Assembly (NCBI GenBank): GCA_000434675.1
Contig: HF988637.1
Span: 107,426 to 171,425, forward strand
Direction: 5' to 3'
DNA: 64,000 nt
Origin: Faecalibacterium sp. CAG:1138
Lineage (GTDB): Bacteria > Bacillota > Clostridia > Christensenellales > CAG-917
The translations under genes were made by a program, and so were the position numbers. Shown in pieces: positions 6,990 to 14,599 of this stretch. Position 1 is the stretch's first letter, and each line of letters begins with the position of its first letter. Below the pieces are notes generated by a model. It worked only from the letters and a program-made list of their open reading frames with translations. It searched no databases and was not told the DNA's origin.

Positions 6990-7208
6990 ATGGAAAAACA
7001 ATTAACGCCGAAACAAAAGGCAAGAATTAAGTATGAAATCGTGCATAAGGAAGAGCGTGAGCAAGCAACAAGACAGTTTAACACGAGACTTCCTGTGAAA
7101 GAGCACGATGAAATAATGGCTTTCTTAAAACAAAAAAGAATTTCAAAAGTAGATTTGATTAGATTAGGATATCAAACGCTAAGAAAAGAATTTGAAGAAA
7201 GCAAATAA
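6990..7208 (+). CDS. small ribbon-helix-helix DNA-binding protein
   Basis: A 72-residue basic protein with an N-terminal Lys/Arg-rich stretch. The segment ATRQFNTRLPVKEHDEIMAFLKQ continuing ISKVDLIRLGYQTL has the beta-strand then two-helix pattern of Arc/MetJ-type repressors. AAGGAG lies 8 bases upstream of ATG. It shares the tnpV promoter, which holds a 12-bp palindrome, so it may be the autorepressor of the unit; alternatively it assists the relaxosome or the recombinase. The link to the palindrome is inference. Confidence 0.65.
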   Translation: MEKQLTPKQKARIKYEIVHKEEREQATRQFNTRLPVKEHDEIMAFLKQKRISKVDLIRLGYQTLRKEFEESK

Positions 7209-7278
7209 CAGCGGGACACTATATGTGCTTAATACACCCGTAATGTCGGGAATTAATAAGGAGAAAAATGATTGAATA

Positions 7279-7322
7279 GGGCATCCGTATTTATCTTTCC
7301 GTTAAAAGTGCGGATATCACCC
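7279..7322. repeat. interrupted inverted repeat before the recombinase unit
   Basis: GGGCATCCG and CGGATATCACCC, arms ATCCG (7283-7287) and CGGAT (7311-7315) with outer GGG/CCC, bracket 23 bases. It lies in the 137-bp gap between the RHH gene and the next gene and could be a leader hairpin or a protein-binding site. Confidence 0.35.
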
Positions 7323-7345
7323 TATAAAATAAAAATTAAGGAGAA

Positions 7346-7621
7346 TTGAATTATAAGGAATTAAATTTAAGAGAAGAAAAATTAAATAATGAAGTGGAAA
7401 ATCAAGGTTGCTACAAAGCCCAAAACGTGGAGAAAATCGACAAGTCAAAAATAAATATGGAGGTGTTAAATAAGATTATCGCGTTTAAGATGTTAGAGAT
7501 TATGCGTGATAACGAAATGATTGACGAGCGAGAATACGCCAAAATCGAAAAGAAGCGTTCTCAGTTTGGGGAAAGTGTAGTAAAGCAAAATAAATTATTT
7601 AAAGGAGGCGATTTAACTTGA
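7346..7621 (+). CDS. small helical protein coupled to the recombinase
   Basis: A 91-residue charged protein. It starts at TTG (7346) only 2 bases after AAGGAG, which is tight, or possibly at the in-frame ATG at 7457. The conserved-looking part is the C-terminal half, MEVLNKIIAFKMLEIMRDNEMIDEREYAKIEKK, a SHOCT-like short helical module that often sits directly before large serine recombinases of mobilizable elements. Its stop codon overlaps the TTG start of the recombinase, so the two are co-translated. I infer a role in excision control or as a recombination directionality factor; this is not shown by the sequence. Confidence 0.6.
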   Translation: MNYKELNLREEKLNNEVENQGCYKAQNVEKIDKSKINMEVLNKIIAFKMLEIMRDNEMIDEREYAKIEKKRSQFGESVVKQNKLFKGGDLT

Positions 7622-9393
7622 TTGAAAACGGAATGGTAATGCCCACTAACGTTAATTTTAACAGGGCAAGGCAAAGAAGAGTGGTTTTCTACGGACGAGT
7701 AAGCACGGAACACGAAGCGCAACTTTCGGCGTTAGAAAATCAGATGCAATGGTACGACGACGTGGCGGATAGAAATCCTAATTGGTATGTTATTAAGAAA
7801 TATATCGACGAAGGGATTACGGGAACGCAAGCGAAAAAGCGACCTGCATTTTTAAGGATGATACAAGACGCTAAACAAAAAAAGTTCGATTTAATCGTAA
7901 CGAGAGAAGTGTGTAGATTTGCAAGAAACACGGTTGATACGCTTGTTGTTACGAGAGAGTTAAAAGAGTACGGCATCGAAGTCTATTTTGTGGAAGACAA
8001 CATTTGGACGATGGACGGAGACGGAGAATTAAGACTCACGATTATGGCAACGCTTGCGCAAGAAGAAAGCAGAAAAATTTCCGAACGTGTTCGAGCAGGG
8101 CAGAAAATCAGTAGAGACAAAGGCGTTTTGTATGGAAGTGGTAATATTCTTGGTTATGATAGGGACAAGGCAAAAGGAACTTACGTAATCAACGAAGAAC
8201 AAGCCGAAACGGTGCGTATGATTTACGATATGTATTCGGCAGGCAAAGGAATATCTCAAATTCGTGACGAGATGATACGACTTAAAAGAAAAGATAGTTC
8301 GGGGTTAGTTAGATGGGAGAATGCGAAAGTATCACGAGTACTACATAACTCAACCTATAAAGGCTATCCTGCCTACTTAAAATCACGAAGAAATAATTTC
8401 CTTGACCAAAAAATTATTTTAAACCGTGACGAAGATACCTATCTTTACGTAAAAGGCGATTTTGAGCCGATTATATCCGAAGAGCAATGGGATAGATGCA
8501 AGCAAATTAGAGAGCAACGTACAAGGTATAGAAAATTTCGCACGGAAAACGGGGAAGTTCTTCACAAAACGGGCATTCACGAAAGTAGCGACGTTTGGAC
8601 GAAGAAATTAAAATGTAGATGCGGTTATAAAATGCGCAAAAACAAATGGCGTAAGAATAAAAACGGCGAAGTCACCTATGGATATAAATGCTATAACCAA
8701 CTTAACTATGGTTCTAAGGATATTAGAATTGAAGCAGGGATTGACGATTCAAAAAGTTGTAATCTTAGAGAAATATGCGATTGGAAATTAGAAATGATGG
8801 CAAGGCATATTTTTGCAGGGTTATGGGGTAACAAGAAAGATATTCTAAATAACGTGTCCTCTTTATATCAAATCGGTGTGTTTCAAGAATATCAAAAAGC
8901 GGCGGAAATTAAGGCAACGGTTGATAAAGAGATAGCAAAGTTAGACGAAAAACTAAAACGCTTAACTCGTATGCGCTTGGAAGACGAAATTCCAAAAGAG
9001 TCTTACTTAGAACTCAAAAAGGAAATTGAGCAAGAGAAAATCGAACTTATAAACAAAAGGCGTATTCTTGATGCGGGGATGGTTCCAAACGAAGACGGGG
9101 AAGAAGAGCCTGCAAAAAAGGTGGAAGACTTCTTGTTGTCGAAAATGGATTTTACCGAACACTACGTAGATAGAGAAGTGATTAAACAGTTCGTTCATAC
9201 CATTGTTCCCGTAACGGAAACGTGCTTTAATTGGTATATGAACTTTGACTTAATTGACGTGCCAAACGACATGAAAAAGTTAGTATGGGAATTTACGATT
9301 GATTATAAATCGGCAAGGTCTTATAGAAAGGAAAAGAACGGTATGCTTAGACCAAATCAATGGCAAGATTTAACGGTAAAAGTGTTTATATAA
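7618..9393 (+). CDS. large serine recombinase (TnpX-like)
   Basis: The 591-residue protein is a large serine integrase. The N-terminal catalytic domain has YGRVSTEHEAQ with nucleophile Ser29, and REVCRFARNTVD and AQEESRKISERVRAGQ follow. The recombinase domain spans about 160-290, the zinc-ribbon cysteines are LKCRCGY...YKCYN at about 328-360, and a coiled coil lies at about 425-480. TTG at 7618 is used, with AAAGGAGG 9 bases upstream and overlap with the preceding stop. Together with tnpV and the relaxase it defines a Tn4451-type element that would excise as a circle and insert at sites with a 2-bp core, usually GA. The exact attachment sites are not resolved here. Confidence 0.9.
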   Translation: MIENGMVMPTNVNFNRARQRRVVFYGRVSTEHEAQLSALENQMQWYDDVADRNPNWYVIKKYIDEGITGTQAKKRPAFLRMIQDAKQKKFDLIVTREVCRFARNTVDTLVVTRELKEYGIEVYFVEDNIWTMDGDGELRLTIMATLAQEESRKISERVRAGQKISRDKGVLYGSGNILGYDRDKAKGTYVINEEQAETVRMIYDMYSAGKGISQIRDEMIRLKRKDSSGLVRWENAKVSRVLHNSTYKGYPAYLKSRRNNFLDQKIILNRDEDTYLYVKGDFEPIISEEQWDRCKQIREQRTRYRKFRTENGEVLHKTGIHESSDVWTKKLKCRCGYKMRKNKWRKNKNGEVTYGYKCYNQLNYGSKDIRIEAGIDDSKSCNLREICDWKLEMMARHIFAGLWGNKKDILNNVSSLYQIGVFQEYQKAAEIKATVDKEIAKLDEKLKRLTRMRLEDEIPKESYLELKKEIEQEKIELINKRRILDAGMVPNEDGEEEPAKKVEDFLLSKMDFTEHYVDREVIKQFVHTIVPVTETCFNWYMNFDLIDVPNDMKKLVWEFTIDYKSARSYRKEKNGMLRPNQWQDLTVKVFI

Positions 9394-9620
9394 CATAAGA
9401 ATGATAAGGGAAAAACTTAGAAAAAATTAAAACTGAATACAACCGCTACGGCGGATAAATATATGGATAATAGTATCGTGATAACAGCCTAAAACTAAAC
9501 GGGCAATTTGTCGCTAAGGGCAAAAGATAACGAGCACAGGCGAACATCCGTAATCCGAGGGCGACCAAATAAGTCCGAAATCGGCTAAAAAACGCATAAT
9601 TTATACTAAAACGCACGAAA

Positions 9621-9656
9621 AGCAGTCATTCTTGCGAAAGAGTGACTGCTTTTTTC
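9621..9656 (+). terminator. intrinsic terminator near the right side of the mobilizable element
   Basis: AGCAGTCATTCT (9621-9632) pairs with AGAGTGACTGCT (9639-9650), with one G-U pair, and TTTTTTCTC follows. It lies about 230 bases after the recombinase gene; the gap 9394-9620 shows no gene. Confidence 0.8.
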
Positions 9657-9776
9657 TCTGCATTTAGTTCGTCAAAACTCGAAAAATACCCTAAAAAACG
9701 GGGGTGGTCAGAAAAATGTTACACTTTCCCGTATATACGGATACAGGTAAAAGAGGGCGATAAAAGGAGCGTTTTT

Positions 9777-10331
9777 ATGGTAAAATATATACTTATGATA
9801 GAATATCTTTTGAAAAACAACAACTATTCTCAAGTTGCTACGCTATGCGGATGTTCGCGAATGACGGTATGGCGGGTCTTGCAGCGCATTGATTTTTTGA
9901 GTATTTCGCTTGACGAGATAAAGGAAATGAAGGAAGAAGAACTTCGCTTTTTACTGTTTCCCGAACGGATAAAAAAAGGTAACGGTTATTTGATACCCGA
10001 CTTCAAATGGGAAGAATTTCAAATGAGGAAACATCAATCTTCACTTCGGTTATGTTGGCGAAGATATTGCAAACGCGCTTTGAAACAAAATCTTAAAGCG
10101 TATAGTTGGGCAAGCTTTGTTTTCTTCTATGGTCAATTTCGTAAGCCGTGTTCTGATGAAGATGATCCAAAAGATAAAGTGAGAAACAAGTTGAAACATT
10201 ATAATTTAATGCTGTCATATTGCAATCCAAACGGCGAGCAATATCAAAAGTTAAAGAAAGAAAAGGAAGAGTGGCTTAAATCACTACACCTTGACGAAAG
10301 CAAAATAGTAGACAAAACCTATGAGTTATAG
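9777..10331 (+). CDS. IS21 IstA-like N-terminal fragment (remnant)
   Basis: A 184-residue product whose first 120 residues resemble the start of IS21-family IstA transposases: an HTH (NYSQVATLCGCSRMTVWRVLQ), then LRFLLFPERIKK, PDFKWEEFQMRK and LRLCWRRYC...YSWASFVFFYGQF. The DDE catalytic core that should follow is missing and replaced by about 60 unrelated charged residues; no istB is present. Just upstream GGTCAGAAAAATGTTACACT resembles IS21 terminal sequence. AAGGAG lies 7 bases before the ATG. This is probably a truncated insertion sequence, inactive for transposition, though it may still make a DNA-binding protein. Confidence 0.5.
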   Translation: MVKYILMIEYLLKNNNYSQVATLCGCSRMTVWRVLQRIDFLSISLDEIKEMKEEELRFLLFPERIKKGNGYLIPDFKWEEFQMRKHQSSLRLCWRRYCKRALKQNLKAYSWASFVFFYGQFRKPCSDEDDPKDKVRNKLKHYNLMLSYCNPNGEQYQKLKKEKEEWLKSLHLDESKIVDKTYEL

Positions 10332-10458
10332 GATAGTCAATAAATAAAAATGGAATTTATATATACAAAACGATAATAGAAAACACCATTTAAATGATTG
10401 CATAAACTCGGATATTCGTAAAAGAACATTCGACTTTGTAATTTAATATAAGAAACAT

Positions 10459-10495
10459 AAGAGAGAACAAGGATAAATGTTCTCTCTCTTTTTTA
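10459..10495 (+). terminator. intrinsic terminator before the recombinase
   Basis: GAGAGAACA (10461-10469) and TGTTCTCTC (10479-10487) form a 9-bp stem followed by TCTTTTTT. It insulates the defence island from the IS remnant. Confidence 0.8.
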
Positions 10496-10571
10496 TGCCG
10501 TTTCGAGGGGTGATTTCCTATTTACGGTGAGAAAAATTATAATAATAACAGTAAATCGAAAGGAGTTTTCA

Positions 10572-11506
10572 ATGAAATACAAAGATTGGTTGGACGTATG
10601 GTTTGCGAACTACATAGAGCCTTCGTCTAAAACGAAAACGTGCGAAAGATATTCGGAGATTATCGAAAAGCACTTGAAGGTAAAGTTGGGCGAGTACGAG
10701 CTTGAAGAACTGTCGCCCATCGTCATACAGAAGTATATTACCGAACTTATGCAGTCGGGCAATCTGACAACCGGAAAGGGGTTAGCGGCTAATTCCGTAA
10801 ACAGGATTATTACGGTTATTCAGAATTCTCTGAAACTTGCGTATACGCTCGGAGAGCTAAAAGAGTACACGACAGACAAAATCAGACTACCGAAAACGAA
10901 AGAGAAAGAAGTATCCTGTTTTTCGCTTGCCGAACAGAAGAAGATAGAGCAGGCGGCGTTATCGAGTAAGAAGCGTAAATTCATCGGGATCGTGATTTGT
11001 CTTTATTCGGGTTGCGTATCGGAGAATTGCTTGCGCTTACTTGGGCAGATATTGATTTCACGAAAGGAACGCTTGCGGTGAACAAAACCTGCCACGACGG
11101 GCGAGATGAAAACGGGAATCTCTGCCGGATCACGGACTTGCCGAAAACAACTTCTTCCAAAAGAATGATTCCGCTTCCGAAGCAGTTGCTTCCCGTTCTG
11201 AAAGAATATAAGAGAAAAAGCATTTCGGAGTATGTTGTGGAATCGGAAAAGGGCGAGCCGCCTACGGTGCGATCTTATCAGAGAACCTTTGAACTTTTGC
11301 AAAAGCGTTTGCATATTGAGCGTAAAGGTTTCCACTCGCTTCGGCATACGTTTGCTACACGCGCTTTGGAATGCGGGATGGACGTGAAAACATTGGCGGA
11401 GATATTGGGGCATAAAAACGCCACGGTAACGCTGAACAGATACGCCCATTCGCTTATGGAACACAAGCAGGATATGATGAATAAGCTCGGCAAAATTTTC
11501 AACTAA
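10572..11506 (+). pseudogene. tyrosine recombinase (probable promoter invertase), frameshifted
   Basis: Two frames, 10572 to about 11010 and about 11006 to 11506, give a complete tyrosine recombinase of about 311 residues when one base is restored near 11006-11012. The N-terminal part is a SAM-like core-binding domain (LDVWFANYIEPSSKTKTCERYSEI is its start). The second part holds the catalytic set: Arg in GLRIGELLAL, His-x-x-Arg in FHSLRHTFATRAL, His in EILGHKNATVTL and the nucleophile Tyr in NRYAH. AAAGGAG lies before the ATG at 10572. It is directly followed by repeat R1 of the first invertible promoter, so it is the likely invertase acting on R1-R4. The missing base is either real, locking the switches unless another recombinase acts, or a sequence error. 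Confidence 0.8.
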
Positions 11507-11507
11507 A

Positions 11508-11566
11508 AAAGCCGTCTGTTAAAGCAATAGGTGAACAAAACCATAGACTTCGGACACCTATCGAGA
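11508..11566. repeat. recombination repeat R1
   Basis: Arms CGTCTGTT (11513-11520) and AATAGGTG (11526-11533) flank spacer AAAGC (11521-11525). GAACAAAA follows, then a third box CACCTATCGAGAG ending at 11566. It starts 2 bases after the recombinase stop codon. Its spacer is the reverse complement of that of R2. Confidence 0.85.
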
Positions 11567-11681
11567 GTATTTACGAATTTTATTATTTTTCTGACCGCGC
11601 GAAAGCACTGAACATCGACTTTACTACCGTTTTATGGTATAATAAACATAATATTTGAGCCGTCTATTGCTTTAATAGGCG
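11513..11681. promoter_or_regulatory. candidate invertible promoter 1 (R1-R2 inverton)
   Basis: The cores of R1 (11513-11533) and R2 (11661-11681) are inverted copies of each other (17 of 21 positions) and bracket 143 bp between spacers. The enclosed segment holds a promoter pointing right toward the SLOG gene. Recombination within the 5-bp spacers would flip the promoter and turn that gene off. As read, the promoter is in the ON direction. Confidence 0.7.
11615..11643 (+). promoter_or_regulatory. promoter inside inverton 1
   Basis: TCGACT (11615-11620), a 17-bp spacer and TATAAT (11638-11643) with a TGG extension directly before it. It points to the SLOG gene at 11725. Confidence 0.7.
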
Positions 11682-11716
11682 AACAAAATTCTGCGAGATA
11701 ATTCACCTATCGGGAG
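11657..11716. repeat. recombination repeat R2
   Basis: Arms CGTCTATT (11661-11668) and AATAGGCG (11674-11681) flank spacer GCTTT. GAACAAAA follows, then the third box TTCACCTATCGGGAG (to 11716), whose GGGAG also serves as ribosome-binding site for the SLOG gene. Confidence 0.85.
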
Positions 11717-11724
11717 TCATTGAA

Positions 11725-12195
11725 TTGGATATTTTTCGGGTTTCATTTATAGGTCATAGAGTAGTGTACGAGTACCGGCAAGTCGAAGAAGAACTTGACG
11801 AAGTAATCGAATTACTGCACCGTAAATATGGGTTTATAGACTTTAACGTGGGACGAAACGGCGAGTTTGACGAACTTGCCACACAAGCCGTCAGACGATT
11901 CCGAAGAGAATGGGAAGAGTGGTGCGAGCTTACGCTTGTCGAACCGTATCCCGTGGCGAACTTGGATATTATAGAGAAGTCTTATGATAGCGTTATTATC
12001 CCGACCGATAGGAAATGCCATTACAAAGCGGCGATAGGAGAACGCAACAAATGGCTTGCCGAGAATTGCGATATGATGGTCGTCTATATCAAGCGTGATT
12101 ATGGCGGTGCGTATAAATGCTATAAGTACGCACAGGAACTTGGTGTGCCGATTATGAATATAGCGGATAATATCAAAAATAATTACGAAAAGTAA
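11725..12195 (+). CDS. SLOG-family (DUF1273-like) Rossmann-fold protein
   Basis: A 156-residue cytoplasmic protein. The start FRVSFIGHRVV has the strand-GHR loop of SLOG/YspA/DUF1273 proteins; MMVVYIKRDYGGAYKCYKYA near residue 120-140 gives the second Gly-rich binding loop (GGA), and ELGVPIMNIA the last strand. SLOG domains bind nucleotides or their derivatives and in several defence systems act as ligand sensors. TTG at 11725 is used, 8 bases after GGGAG. The gene is alone between two candidate invertible promoters and would be driven by the first, so it may be phase variable separately from the restriction system. The ligand and partner are unknown. Confidence 0.65.
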   Translation: MDIFRVSFIGHRVVYEYRQVEEELDEVIELLHRKYGFIDFNVGRNGEFDELATQAVRRFRREWEEWCELTLVEPYPVANLDIIEKSYDSVIIPTDRKCHYKAAIGERNKWLAENCDMMVVYIKRDYGGAYKCYKYAQELGVPIMNIADNIKNNYEK

Positions 12196-12249
12196 AAGTA
12201 GCGAAAGGTCGGATTTTTCAACCTTTTTCGCTTGGATAATGTTAGTTAA

Positions 12250-12310
12250 AAAGCCGTCTATTCGCATAATAGGCGAACAATCGAAAGAGTTGTGTTCACC
12301 TATCGAAAAG
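12250..12310. repeat. recombination repeat R3
   Basis: Arms CGTCTATT (12255-12262) and AATAGGCG (12268-12275) flank spacer CGCAT. GAACAA follows, then the third box GTTCACCTATCGAAAAG ending at 12310. Its core matches the reverse complement of the R4 core at 20 of 21 positions. Confidence 0.9.
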
Positions 12311-12424
12311 ATTTATGGAAAAACAAGAGATTTTCACTTGCGCAAAAAGGCTTTATATTGACCTTTCTTCTTTTTTATGGTATAATATAACATAGATTAA
12401 AGCCGCCTATTATGCGAATAGGCG
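12255..12424. promoter_or_regulatory. candidate invertible promoter 2 (R3-R4 inverton) of the type I RM operon
   Basis: Nearly perfect 21-bp inverted repeats (R3 core 12255-12275, R4 core 12404-12424) bracket 144 bp between spacers CGCAT and ATGCG, almost the same size as inverton 1. The segment contains a strong promoter facing hsdM. Flipping it would switch the whole operon off. As read it is ON. Confidence 0.8.
12358..12386 (+). promoter_or_regulatory. promoter inside inverton 2
   Basis: TTGACC (12358-12363), exactly 17 bp, TATAAT (12381-12386) with TGG extension. The TTTTATGGTATAATA core is shared with the promoter of inverton 1, so the two invertons are paralogous. It drives hsdM at 12504. 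Confidence 0.85.
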
Positions 12425-12459
12425 AACAAAATAAAGTGTGTTTGTTCGTCTATCCAAAG
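12399..12459. repeat. recombination repeat R4
   Basis: Arms CGCCTATT (12404-12411) and AATAGGCG (12417-12424) are perfectly inverted around spacer ATGCG. The third box TTTGTTCGTCTATCC (to about 12455) can pair with AATAGGCGAACAAA over 13 positions. Confidence 0.9.
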
Positions 12460-12503
12460 CAAGAAGCGGTAAATAAAAAGCCGAGAGCAGAGGATAAAGC
12501 ACG

Positions 12504-14591
12504 ATGAGCGAAAACAAGATACTTGATACAATGTGGGACGATAACCCGATAGACATCACGCAGGAAGCGAATTTTATATGGAGCATTGCCAACAAGTTGC
12601 GCGGCTCATATATGCCAGATAAATACGGCGACGTCGTAATTCCTATGACGATTCTGCGCCGTTTCGAGTGTGCGCTTGAAGCCACAAAGCAGGCGGTGTT
12701 AAAAGCCTATCAGTCAAACCCGAATTACCCGTCGAAAGCACTTTGCAAAATCGCGGGGTTTTCGTTCTATAACACGAGCGAGTACGACTTAAAAGAACTC
12801 TGCAACGATTCCAAGCATATTGCGGCGAACTTCAAAAATTATATCAGCGGTTTTTCGGCTAACGTAAAGGACATTTTTGCCGAACTTGAAATGGACAAGC
12901 ATATCGACAAAATGGAAAAGGACGGCTGTCTGTATTCCGTTGTCGAGGCGTTTTCCGTGCTTGACCTATCCATAAAAACTTACGACAGTATCAAGATGGG
13001 ATATATTTTTGAAAACCTGATCGGCAGATTTTATCAGAACGTGGACGCCGGACAATTTTATACGGGCAGAGATATTATCAAATTGCTCGTAGAAATTTTG
13101 ATGGCAGAAGGTTGCGACGATATTTTCGACAGCCACAAGGTTATTACCGTTCTCGACCAAGCCTGCGGAACGGGCGGTATGCTTTCCACGGCGTATACCT
13201 ACATAAAACACTATAATCCTACGGCGGAAGTCAAACTGTTCGGGCAGGAATTTATGGGGCAGTCTTACGCGGTAGGGCTTGCTGAAATGCTCATTAAAAA
13301 TCAGGACTCGGATAATTTCCGTCACGTCGATACGTTCAAAACCGATTGCTTTGCCGATACGAAAATGCGTTTCGTCATCGAAAACCCGCCGTTCGGCACA
13401 CCGTGGTCGGGTAAAGACGCAAAGGACGGACAGGAGCAAGCCGTGCGCGACGAATACGCCAAAGGCGAAACGGGCAGATGGGGACACGGACTTCCGAGCG
13501 GTGGCGACTCACAAATGATTTTCTTGCAGTCCGCCGTGGACAAAATGGACGACTTTTGCGGCAGAGCGGCGATTATCGAAAACGGCTCGCCGCTGTTTAA
13601 CGGCGATACCGCTTCGGGTGAAAGTCAGATTCGCCGTTGGCTTTTGGAAAGCGACCTTATTGAAGCGATTATCGCTTTGCCGACCGATTTGTTCTACAAC
13701 ACGGGCATTCAGACCTACGTTTGGATTCTCTCGAAAAATAAGCGCAAAGAACGCAAAGGCAAAATACAACTCATCAACGCCGCCGAGATTTACCATAAAC
13801 TGCGTAAAGCCGTCGGCAACAAGAAAAACGAAATTACGAGAGAGGACAGAAAGAGAATTACGCACCTTTACGCCGATTTCGTGCCGAGCGACCTTTGCAA
13901 GATTTACGATAACACGGAGTTTCTTTACAAGGAATATGCCGTTATGCAACCGCTTCAACGCAGTTACGCTATCACGGAAGAGCGTATCGAGAAAATGCTG
14001 ATGAAAGGCGCGCTTTCGGGCGTTTACGACGAAGCAAAGATTGCCGACTACGAAAGTCAGGGTGTTGCGCTTGCCGATAAGGATAAGAAAAAATACGAAG
14101 AAATGCTTGAAAGAAAGCCGTTATATGAGGACATTCTGCAAACGCTGAAAGAGCATATCTCGGACAAGGTGTATAAAGAACCGGAAAGTTTCATCAAGTG
14201 CCTTTCGGGAATTTTGTCGTGCGATAAAAAACTGACAGAGCGTATCGCGGACGGGCTTTCCGAGATGGACAAAACGGCGGAAATTCAGCGTGATAAAAAG
14301 GGCAATATTATTTACGACAAAGAAACGCGCGACACCGAAATTGTGAAATATACCGAGGATATAGAAACCTATATGGCGCGTGAAGTGCTGCCTTACGTTC
14401 CGGACGCGAAATGGTTTTGGGAAGAAAATCTCGGCGCGAAAAAGCCCGTGATAAAAATCGGCGCAGAAATACCTTTTACAAGATATTTCTACAAGTACAC
14501 TGAGCCTGAAAAGAGCGAAGTGTTGGAAGAAAAATTCCTAACGCTTGAAGAATCTGTTTCGGCTCGTATTGCCACATTATTCAAAAAGTGA
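12504..14591 (+). CDS. hsdM: type I restriction-modification DNA methyltransferase subunit
   Basis: The 695-residue protein is the modification subunit of a type I system. An N-terminal helical domain (about 15-160) is followed by the N6-adenine methyltransferase domain with the SAM motif DQACGTGGML starting at Asp218 and the catalytic NPPF at Asn294. It methylates adenine at the site chosen by HsdS and is also part of the HsdR2M2S2 nuclease. It is longer than common HsdM (about 500), with a charged helical C-terminal part from about 470. AGAGGAT lies before the ATG. Its stop is 8 bases before the hsdS start. The operon is driven by inverton 2. Base composition is GC-richer than hsdS and the accessory genes. 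Confidence 0.92.
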   Translation: MSENKILDTMWDDNPIDITQEANFIWSIANKLRGSYMPDKYGDVVIPMTILRRFECALEATKQAVLKAYQSNPNYPSKALCKIAGFSFYNTSEYDLKELCNDSKHIAANFKNYISGFSANVKDIFAELEMDKHIDKMEKDGCLYSVVEAFSVLDLSIKTYDSIKMGYIFENLIGRFYQNVDAGQFYTGRDIIKLLVEILMAEGCDDIFDSHKVITVLDQACGTGGMLSTAYTYIKHYNPTAEVKLFGQEFMGQSYAVGLAEMLIKNQDSDNFRHVDTFKTDCFADTKMRFVIENPPFGTPWSGKDAKDGQEQAVRDEYAKGETGRWGHGLPSGGDSQMIFLQSAVDKMDDFCGRAAIIENGSPLFNGDTASGESQIRRWLLESDLIEAIIALPTDLFYNTGIQTYVWILSKNKRKERKGKIQLINAAEIYHKLRKAVGNKKNEITREDRKRITHLYADFVPSDLCKIYDNTEFLYKEYAVMQPLQRSYAITEERIEKMLMKGALSGVYDEAKIADYESQGVALADKDKKKYEEMLERKPLYEDILQTLKEHISDKVYKEPESFIKCLSGILSCDKKLTERIADGLSEMDKTAEIQRDKKGNIIYDKETRDTEIVKYTEDIETYMAREVLPYVPDAKWFWEENLGAKKPVIKIGAEIPFTRYFYKYTEPEKSEVLEEKFLTLEESVSARIATLFKK

Positions 14592-14599
14592 GGTGCAAT

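Noticed and set aside
11508..12459. CRISPR-like repeat array
   Set aside because: Four repeats with unequal gaps (a promoter, a whole gene, a promoter) and inverted spacers; no cas genes.
11508..12459. Integron attC sites
   Set aside because: The repeats lack the R''-L''-L'-R' layout with variable central hairpin, and the 5-bp spacers are paired as in tyrosine-recombinase inversion sites.
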